From contig LLCB01000548.1 of assembly GCA_001414345.1 (NCBI GenBank), positions 1 to 23,693 on the forward strand: a stretch of 23,693 nucleotides of DNA, read 5' to 3'. Below the pieces are notes generated by a model. That model was given only the letters and a program-made list of their open reading frames with translations. It did not search any database and was not told the DNA's origin. Shown here in pieces: positions 10,901-21,117 of this stretch. Made by a program: the position numbers and the translations under genes. The DNA is from Hymenoscyphus infarciens. Taxonomy: Eukaryota > Ascomycota > Leotiomycetes > Helotiales > Helotiaceae. Positions within the stretch are counted from its first letter, which is position 1. Every line of letters starts with the position of its first letter.

Positions 10901-13900
10901 TAAGCCTCCTACTTAGTAGAAGGAACTATAGTTATTATTAAATAATTTTATTCCCTTTAAATTAGTCTTTATTCTATACTACTAGTATAATTTCTACCTT
11001 CTTTAAATTACTTACTTAGTTATATTTAAGAAGGTTAGTTAGTTAATATCTTTTAAAAAATAAAAGTAGTTTTTTAAGAATCGGTCTCTCTACTTATACT
11101 TACTAAGATTTACGCTCTATATAGTAAATACTATCTATAGTTATTCTTTATTTCTAGTACTACTTTCTAGTAACGTGTTAATACTTTTAGAAGCTTAGAA
11201 GAATTATAAGAATTAGAATAGCTAGATAAGGTAACTTAGTAGCCCTAGTAGGCTTCTCTTCTCTACTCTCTTACTCTCCTTAACCCTATTACTTCTATTT
11301 TACTAGCTAAATAGGTAATATTATATAGTTATATACTACTATTTTTAATATTATATTTAAAGTATAATAGTATATCTAGATCTTATACTTAGGTTATTAG
11401 ATTAGTTATAATATACTAAATATAGCTTAATCTTATTCTAATCTTATAAATTATAAAAGTTATAATTCTTTTTCTTTAAATTATAAGCTATTATCTCTAT
11501 TTTTATAATTATACCTTATTTACTTACTTAATACCTTAGAATAAGTAAGAGAGCTTTATAGCTTAGTTATAAAATTAAATTTTTACTTATAAATTAACGA
11601 AACTAGGCTAATTTAAAGACTTATATAAATAATATTAGTACCTCTTTAAATATAAGCTTTATAATATATAATAATAATAATAAATTTAAGAATATTACGT
11701 CTAAGACGCTAGATTCTCTTAACTCTTTATAAGAACCTATATATTAGCTAAGTTGTAAGAATACTAAGAACTAAAAAGTAAGAGATAAGAGTTAGTCTTA
11801 GGCCTCTTTAAGTTTAGATTAAGCCTTATATAATTAAAGATTTATATATATAATAGAATAATATCTTAAACGTTATTAGACTATTACTTATATTATAATA
11901 TTTAGTAAGTAAATATAAACATTCTTATAAAGTAATTAACTAATAAATCTAAAAGCTAAAGATTATATTATAATCTACTATACTTATAAATAGTCTAAAA
12001 TAGCTATAATAATTAAGTATAGTTTTTTTCTAATAGCTTCTTAGAATACTAAAATTAGATTCTATATTTAGCTTCTCTAGCTATTTTATAGTATACTTAT
12101 ATAAGGACCTACTAGTAAATATGTATTTACTTATAATATCTAAGAAATTTATAAGCTTAGAGAGCTACGTTATATACTAGATCTTAAGAAGGTATTTAAG
12201 TATATATATTTTAGCTAGATAAAGGCTTAGTAGATATATAATAATCTTCTTAATTAGGACTTATATATTATTCTCCCTTTATAGAGAGTTTATTAGCTTA
12301 GTTAAATAATAGAAGCCTTACTTAAAGATATATACCTAGTATACTTTTACTATAGTAGTAATAAAGTATTTAATAAAACTAATTTATATAATTAGTACTA
12401 AGATAGTAACTTCTAATATAAGTAAAAATAAGGAGTTAGATTCTAAACTCTATAATAATAGACTATAACTAAATTCTTTATAAAGGATCTACTACTCTAG
12501 ACTAATAAGATAATAGTATATAAAGATAACTTAGTAGAGTTATATCTCTACTATTTTTAAGTAATTAAGTTAAATAAGAAAGTCTCTACTAAGTTTAAAG
12601 GTTTAGACTAAACTAGTCTTATAAATACTATTTACTATTATAGTACTATATTATATCTTATAAACCTATACTATAAAGAGAGATTTTATAGTATAATATA
12701 CCTTTTTAAATCAATTATAAATTTACTACTATCTTAGTCTTATATTATCTTTTAATATAATATTACTTATAAATTTAGACTATATATTACTAAAGAATAC
12801 CTAGATATCTTAAAATAAATATATTATACCTTAAACTCTTTCTACTAATATTCTTATATATTAATATACTAGCTTAAATAGAGTTTATACTATACTCTAT
12901 TTTTAGGCCTAGAAGATAGCGAGAGTATTAAGTAAGATTAGTTCTTAAAAGTATATCTTATATCTTTTCTTAAAGTTACTTTAGTAGTAAATTAAGAGGC
13001 TATTCTAAATACTTAAACGTCTTTTTATAAGATACTTTAGTATTAAAATCTTAGTATAATATTAAATAAATAATACTAATAAGTATTAGATCTTATCTTA
13101 CTTTCTAAGAAGTTTATTAAGAAAATACGTCTATATTTAAGATTAAACTATATAAAGATTTTAGTAAAGCTTAATAAGTATTCTATAATATAAAAAGAGT
13201 AGTTTTTAAAAAAATAGTATCTCTAGAATATAGCTAAATTATAGTAACCTCTAGAATACCTTTACTAATACCTTTTATAGAAATAAATTACTTTATAAAA
13301 GCTTAAAAAGCTTTAAAACTCTAATAACCTAGAAGTAATTATTAAAGAGGTTCCTATTCTTACTTCTTAACTTAATTAGAAAAAATCTATAAGCTTATAA
13401 TATTTATTAAAGAGGCTTTCTATAGTAGAAATAGCTAAATAAATAACTTAAAGATATAATAAAAAGTTACTTAGAAGAAATATACTATATAAGGACTAGT
13501 ATACTTATAGTAACTAGATTAAGTAATATTAAATAGCTTAGATATAAGACTAAATTACTAAGTAATTTACTCTTCTCTATTAAGAAGTAGTAGTATAGGT
13601 TTAATAGTAAAGGAATATCTAGAATTACTTTAATATAAAAGAAAGTAGATATCCTTTTAATTTTCTTTCTCTTTCTCTACTTACTTTTAAACTTATCTCT
13701 TTTATATTCTTTTTAAATATACTTTTAAAATAGTACTAACTTTAAAATATCTTATAGCTAAGAAAGCTAATACTTATATAAGAATACTATTTAAGAGTAT
13801 ACTAAAAATATAGTCTTAAATAGAGAAGATTAATTAGTTAGTTAATAAGCTCTCTTTTAATAAACTATAGCTTAATATAATCTCGCTTTAAACTTTTAAC

Positions 13901-16900
13901 TTAGTAATACTTAAGAATAAGTCTAATAGAGTTATATAAATTTATAAGATTATATAAGCTTTAGGTTTAGATATAGATAAGAATAATTATTCTAATTCCC
14001 TTAGCTTTACTTTAGATATCTAAACACTTTATAGAATTAATTCTTTATAGTAATTAAAAAGAGAATATAAAGAAGTTAAGATCTTAAGATAAGAATAGAA
14101 GAGAGTTATAGCTTAGTATATTAATACTTTATTAATACTCTTAGTTTAGATAGGTAGTATACTAGACTATAATACCTAGTACTAGAGGCTATTATTTAAG
14201 AGAATATTATAATAAGTATATATTATAAAGTCTTTAATAAGTATTAATACTAGATTAGGTAAGGAAAGTCTATAAATATACTTAAATTATAAGTTAAATA
14301 TACTACTTCTAAGTTATATACTAACTAAGAAATAGAAGTTTTAGAAAAGGTCTATATATTCTTTTCTAGAATAGTAATAAAGAAGTATAACTTAAATATA
14401 TCTAAAAGCTTTAGCTTTAATAATAAATATATTAAAGAGTATTTAGACTAGTTAGAAGACTTAGTAAAGGAAGGAAACTAAGTAAGAGAGAGAAGAACGA
14501 GTTTTATTTACTATTCTTACTTAATAGAATTTAAAATATTATAAATATACCTACTTCTTATCTTTTTATTATTAAAGGTAGGTTATATAAAAATACCTTA
14601 AAAAATAAGTATATTAGCGTTCTTAAGTATAGCTTTATAAACTATATCTATAATAGCTCTAGTAAGATAAAACTTAAGACTAATACTTAAGTCTAAAAGA
14701 GAGAGAGTATTAAAATACTTATTCTTTTAAATTAGATTAATTAACCTACTTCTCTATTTATAGTCTTACTCTTAAAGCTAATATTTATAATATTAAGAGT
14801 ATTTAAATATATATTAAATTACTATAGTTAAATTAGCTAAATAATAGGTTATTATAAAGTAGAGAAAACTATTTATATACTATTCTAGTTAGCTACTCCT
14901 TTCTTATAATCTTATAACTAAGATAGAAGTAATTCCTAAAAGTTATATATAGCTTATTTTAACTAAGTCTCTTAGCCTAGATATATAAAGAGGTAAATTA
15001 TAAATTCTATTATATTTAATTAGTTAGTCTTTTATAATAGATAAATAGGACTAAGACTAGTAATAATACTAAGTTAGTATTATATTAAGTCTTCTTAAAA
15101 TCTCTTAATTTTAGCTAGACTATAATTAACTAACTATCTCTACTCTATTATAAGTACTAGGTTTCTTAAAGTTATATGTCTTTTAACTATTTTAAGATAG
15201 TATAGTTTTATTAGACTTAGTAATAGTTCTTTTAAGCTAATATTTAAGTAAATAACTTTAAATAAGTACTTAGATAGATTAAGATTTAAAATAGCTAAGT
15301 AGTTTATTAGATAGTAAGAGATTATAACTTTTTTCTCTTTTTTTTTAAGCTTTATTAGTATCTAGTTAAAAGTTATAGAAAATATTAGCTATAATAAATT
15401 TCCTATACTACTTCTGATTTATATACTCCTATATTACTATATCTTATATATTAGCTAGTATTATATATAATAAGTAGGTTTCTTTTATATAATAGCTAGT
15501 TATAGTATATAAGTACCTCTTTTCTTAGATATTTCTACTAGTAAAGTAGTAAGTAATAGCACTCTCTTTTATAATAACTATTACTACTTTTATAAAATAG
15601 AAATAATAAGAAAAGAGTAAAAAAGTAAGAAAAAAAAAGAGTACTAGTACTTTAATATCTTAAGTATAAATTTCTAGTATATCTAAATCTAAAGAATATT
15701 AACTTCTACTTTTAAATTCTATTATTAAAGTATTTAAGCTTAATAGCTTAAAGTAATATTAAGAAAATGATTTTTTTTAGCTATATCTAACCTACTTAGA
15801 CTACTTTTATAGTAAATATATTATTATAATTAACTATATATTTAATTAGAAACTACTAAGTCTATAAAGACTATAAAATTTATATAACTATTAAACTTCT
15901 CTTAGATACTAAATATAAGATATCTTATATAGTTAATAAAATAATAATAAAACTTAAAGAAATTATATATAAAGAAAGCTTTAAATATAATAACTTTTTT
16001 ATAAATATTATAAAAAAGCTATTAGATTACTATTTTATTTAAAAAAGAATATTAAGTATATAAGATATATACTAGATAATAAACTAAGAAAAACTCTTAA
16101 AAAGGTATTAAGAATAAAAGAACTTATATAAGAATAGTATAAATCTCTTAACTAAAGGCTAAGGTTTAGTCTAGCTCTTATACTAGTATAGTAAATTATT
16201 AAGTCTTAAAAAAGTGAAAATAAAGATAGAGACTATTTAATAATATCTAGAAATCTTTTATTACTCTCTACTAGATCTATTAAAAGAAGAATAGCTTAAT
16301 AACTAAAATAATAAAATACTTTAATAAGAAGTAAAAGAAGAAGTAAAATAAAAGTTAATTATTTAATAAGGTATAAAATAATACTATACTCTTATATTTT
16401 ATTTTTTAGATTTAAATATTTTTTACTAACTATTTTATAAGTAAATATATTTAATACTTTTAGAGTAGACTTCTTATTCTATATTATTAACTAAAACTTA
16501 ATAAAATAATAATAGATATTTATTTTTAGAAGAATAGACTAAAAGGTAAAGTAGAATAATAGATATACTTTTAATAAGTTAGGATTTAACTTCTTTAACG
16601 TTTAAGTAAAGTTAAATAATATACTTATACTATATTTTAATAAAAGAGCTAATAGTATTTAGTCTAAGAACCTTTAAAATTTTAGTATACTATTTAACTT
16701 ATCTTTTAAACCTACTATATTATAAAAGAAATAGAAATAAGAGTTACTTAGTATTTAAGCTAAGCTATACTAATTACCTTATAATTTAATAACTTCTTAT
16801 AAAGGTTTAGAACTAAATAATCTAAAGAAGTAATAAGATAGGTAATCTTAATACTAATATAAAAAAAGAGTAATAAAAAGATAAAGATTAAGTATATATA

Positions 16901-17302
16901 TTATTATTAACTATTAAGAAGTTATTAATAAGTAAGGTTTAAGAAAGAGAATACTAGCTAAGAAGGACTAAGAGAGAGCTTTTAAGAAGTATAGAGTTAA
17001 ATTTATAAGTTTAGTTAAAGGAGTTATATTTATAAGCTTTTATAATTATTATAATTTAAGATTAGGTTAAGACTAGAATATCTAAGATAAGATTTATAAT
17101 AGAGTATTTATAAATCTACTATAAATAAGATTTATAAAAAAAACTTAGAGTAGGTATAAAATTTACTCTAACTAGTTCTAGGATTTACTAACTTAAGTTA
17201 AGTAACTTATAGTAAATTTAGTAGTTATAACCTAAATAATTAACTTTACTATTATCTTAAGCTATTATATAAACTTTTTATACTTTAACTATCTACTCTC
17301 TC
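7992..17302. other. RIP-degraded core, main part; no gene recognised
   Basis: About 9.3 kb without a recognisable gene. Surviving CA/TG sites are moderately frequent up to about 9725 and very sparse after about 12123: only CA at 12712 and 14026 lie between there and TG 15178, which marks the most thoroughly mutated part of the window. ACGTG strings survive at 9193-9197 and 11173-11177. A short AAT microsatellite lies near 11670-11684. The + strand at about 10660-10770 is purine-rich and one frame there would be Lys/Arg/Glu-rich. The longest stop-free run noted (10249-10374, 42 codons) has no ATG and no recognisable motif. I could not identify transposase, integrase or polymerase signatures, but complete RIP could hide them. 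Confidence 0.65.
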
Positions 17303-17416
17303 TACTCTACTCTTATTATATTAAGACTATATAACTTTTTTACTCTACTCTTATTATATCTAAACCTTATACTTTTATTACTCTACTCTTATTATAGAGC
17401 TTAGTCTCTAAAGTCT
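17303..17416. repeat. 38-bp tandem repeat, three units
   Basis: The 18-bp string tactctactcttattata occurs at 17303-17320, 17341-17358 and 17379-17396, exactly 38 bp apart each time. The remaining 20 bp of the units are only loosely alike, and the third degenerates after about 17400. The strand is pyrimidine-rich. A related 'tctactctt' at about 17415 may start a fourth, broken unit. The conserved half-unit next to a diverged half is the only unusual point. Confidence 0.8.
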
Positions 17417-19176
17417 ACTCTTAAACTTAGATAATTCTAATACTTACTAAGTTATCTACTCTAGTAATTAAAAGTAAAAGAAATATCTTCTTTTTAATAT
17501 CTATTTCTTTCTTAAAATATAAGATATTCTTTAAATATACTACTAATCTTTTTTAAGATATTAGACTCTATTTTTAAACTAGCTTTACTTACTACTATCT
17601 TTAAAAAACTAGACCTTCCTTTTACTAGCTTTAGAACTAATAATATAAATAATCTATATAGATGGTTTTTAGTATAAGAGAAAACTAGGAAATAGCCTTT
17701 TCTATAATAAATATTCCTTTTTAAGTCTTAAGAAAAGATAGATAAGACGTTTAAAGAATTATAAGAGTTATAGTTAATTATTTAAGGTTAGAAAGATACT
17801 ATATTACTTATAATAGTTATAAGAGAGACTAAGGAGAAGCTAGAATTAGCTATAAAAAAGTATAAATAAGAGTATATAGAAAATAATATCTAACTTAGTA
17901 TTAAAGCTATAAGTACTTATATAAACAGCGGTTATAGAGGCTAAGTTTTAACTAATATTCTATAGATTTCCTCTTTTATTATAGTATATAGTAAGAGAGT
18001 AGAGAAGAGAAAGATAGAGTTTAAAATATACTTATATTATCTTATATACTAAAACTAATTAAATTATTTAAAAGAAACTACTAAGTATCTTTAGAAGAAA
18101 TATAAATTTATAAATACTAATAAAGTTAGATAATCTATAAACTAGGAATTTAAAGTAGTAGTTAAACTTAAAGATAGTAATATAAAGAAGTATTAATAAG
18201 GATTTAAAGGCTATATAAGTTAGAGAGAGAATAGTTTTATTTTAAAAGTAAATTAGTATTATTATTTATTTATATATTAGAATAGATAGCTTTTAATACT
18301 TAAGAGAAGTAAGTAATTATATAGTTAATTAAAGGTCTTATATTAAAATAGCTTTATTTCTCTTTACTTATAATTTACTTAGTACTTAGTATTCTAGTAG
18401 TTTTTTTATTAGATAAGATATATTAAACTAAGCTATAAGTATTAGAGGTAGCTTAAATAGTATTATTAAAATTTTAAAGTTAAAGAGTAAGTATATAATA
18501 TTAAAGAGAAAGCTTAAAAGCTTAAGAATTACTATCTACTATTCTTAATACTATTATCTAGAGAGACCTAAATCTTATAATAGAATAAGTATAAATTATT
18601 AAAAGCTAATCTTATATATAAGTATTAATACTACTAATATATTACTTTCTTATTAGTCTTATATAGTAGAAGGATAAGATATACCTTATAAGGCTAAGTT
18701 ATTATAGTCTTATGTTATAAATAATAGTATACTATATTACTAAATTTAAGCTCTTAATAACTTAACTATAATACTATTTTTTCCTTTCTTATAATAGTTC
18801 TTACTTCTTTCTAGCTCTCTATTTTTTTATATAATATCTTATACTTAGTATTATATCTATTTTTTTACTTTTTCTAGCTTTACTTAATAATATTAAGTTT
18901 AAACGTTTATTTAAGGATTAATCTATCTTTCTCTTAGTAGAAAATTTAATAGAGATAAGCTTAGATATAACGTCTTTCCTCTTAGTATAAAGCTTATCTT
19001 TAAATATATTTATTTTCTCTCTTAAAATTCTCTCTATTCTAGCTCTACTTCTATAGTTTTTTTAAAAGTAGAAATCTTTAATCCCTTTTTATTACCTTAT
19101 TAGTATATATAAAATAGTCTAGACTATATAAGAGACGGCTTATTCCTAGTTTTTCTAGAGAAAGCTAAGTAGAGAT
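17417..19176. other. RIP-degraded core, right part; no gene recognised
   Basis: Unique A/T-rich DNA with stops in all frames. Surviving RIP targets are TG 17663, CA 17925 (in AAACA, next to a GCGG remnant at 17926-17931) and TG 18713. From 18714 to 19901 none is left. No domain, RNA gene or repeat recognised. Confidence 0.6.
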
Positions 19177-19234
19177 TATAAAAGTAAACCTAGAAGGAAT
19201 AAAATTTACTTTAAAAGGTTAAGTTATCTTCTAG
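19177..19234 (+). repeat. 58-bp direct repeat, copy 1
   Basis: Matches copy 2 at 19912-19969 in the same orientation and at the same length. Shared blocks include ttataaaagtaaac, aggaataaaatttac, aaggttaagttat and ttctag. Differences are a few transitions plus compensating small shifts in the T/A run. Similarity stops close to both edges. It could be a terminal repeat or target duplication of a small dead insertion, or a duplicated conserved site. Confidence 0.8.
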
Positions 19235-19911
19235 AGTTATCTCTTAATATTTATAGTAGTAAAAGAGTTCCTTACTACTAAGTAAGAGCCTTATTAAAGT
19301 TTAAAATTAGAACTAGAGGAATTATTATAAAGAGTAATATACTTTACTAGTTCTTAGAAAGAGTTATTCTATAAACGTATTAATTAGGACTATTAGCTAG
19401 TATTATTTCTCTATTTACTTCTTAAATCTTATATAACTTTAAGTAATTTAAGTCTTAGGTCTATTATAAAATACCTAATAATATATATATTAGGATTTTA
19501 CTAGAAGGAAAGAATAAAGTAAAGTATTTACTTATTTTTTAATAATTCTTTTTAGAGTTAAATATAAGCGTTTTTAAATTCTATCTTATAAACTTCCTAA
19601 GAATCTTATACTAAAAGTTAAGCCTAGTTACTTAGTAACTTATTAGAGAGTAGTATATAACTATATCTCTAACTTAAATATCTTCTAACCTATTAAACCT
19701 ATTAAACTATAGTTATTCTTCTTATACTACTAAGTCTTAATACTTCTAAGTAACTTAAGTCTTTAAATTATTCTTATTAAATAATATAGTATAAACTTAG
19801 ACTAAGAGAGTATATATATTCTTTATTATTTAGTATATTATCTTTAGAGTATCTTATTTAAAAATAAATACTTAGCTAAGTAAGAGACTAAGAATAGTAA
19901 AACAATATACC
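19235..19911. other. Segment between the 58-bp direct repeats
   Basis: 677 bp of fully RIP-mutated sequence with one surviving CA at its right edge (19902). No coding potential or internal repeat was recognised. Its only distinction is that it is bracketed by the 58-bp direct repeats, which would fit a short dead insertion. Confidence 0.5.
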
Positions 19912-19969
19912 TTATAAAAGTAAACTAGGAGGAATAAAATTTACCTTTTAAGGTTAAGTTATTTTCTAG
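19912..19969 (+). repeat. 58-bp direct repeat, copy 2
   Basis: Second copy of the repeat at 19177-19234, offset by 735 bp and in the same orientation. It keeps 'ctaggagg' where copy 1 has 'ctagaagg', and 'tttaccttttaagg' where copy 1 has 'tttactttaaaagg'. Flanking sequences on both sides differ between the copies. Confidence 0.8.
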
Positions 19970-21117
19970 TTTATTCTTTAACTCTCTCTCTTTTCTTAAT
20001 ATTAGTTATAATATAATTAAGACTATATAAGAGTTACTACTCTATTACTTTACTAATTCTTTAGCTCTTTTATAGTTAGAGGTATATCTATTATAGTATT
20101 AATAATAAAAATTAAGTATTAGAATTAAGTTATATATCTATCTCTTATATATTATCTAGCTACTAAGCCTAATTTCTTAATAGATATCTAAAACTACTAT
20201 TATTAAGGAGGATACTTTACTTAAAAGGATAATATACTCTTTTTTATAACTTTATATAATCTAAGATATATTAGAGATAAAGGTATACTAGGCTAAGGAA
20301 TAGGGACTTATACGTCTTTTAAGAGAGGATTTTCTGCTTATATATTCTTTATTTAGAACTAAGAATAATAATAATAATTTTACTACTAATCCTTTTTAGG
20401 TTTTTATATTAGTTAGAGTTTATTACTAAGAATTCTAAGTTTTAGCTTATGTCTTTATATAATATATTTAGGTTCTATGTTTTCTAGGTAATTTAAATCC
20501 TAGCTTTATTATAGATTAAGAGTAAAAGAGAGTATATTACTATAAACCTCTTCTTACTTTATACTAGAGAAAGTAGGAATCTATCTCTACCTTATAATTA
20601 GTAATTCTTATATTAAGTCTATATACTTTATATAGTATTAGACTATAAAGACTAAGAGAGGTTTAAGGATTAAGGAGGAAGTAGATTAAGACTAAAGAGA
20701 AAGTAGAGAGAAAGAAGAGAATTTACCTTATATAAGATAGTAAGATAGGCTTATATTTAACTAATTAATAAAATAGTTAATAGCTAAATTTACTTAAATA
20801 GGTTAAAGAAAGCTAAGTAATCTCTATAAATATAGATTCTATATATAATAGTATATTAGTATCTAGACGTGTTATTAGCCCTCTAAGTAGTATATTAATC
20901 GATTAGTAAGATAGCTATCTTATGTCTTATAGACGTTATATTACTATAAATATACTAATAGAACTAAACTCTATAAGAGAACTAAAACTAATAGAATAAT
21001 TAAGCTTAACTAAAGGTTATAGAATCATAACTAAATTTATATAATATAAAAGGTTATCTATTTAAAAAGGAATAGCTTAGAGAAGAATAAAGTTTATTAG
21101 AAACTAATAACTAATAA
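19970..21117. other. RIP-degraded core adjoining the right array; no gene recognised
   Basis: Unique A/T-rich sequence. Surviving sites are TG at 20335, 20450, 20478, 20870 (in ACGTG) and 20923, and CA at 21026. The + strand is strongly purine-rich at about 20650-20725. An AAT microsatellite sits near 20365. The last 30 bases (about 21088-21117) look like a decayed array unit, so the array edge is gradual. Comparing this edge in reverse complement with the sequence just inside the left array showed no clear extended inverted repeat beyond the satellite units. Confidence 0.6.
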
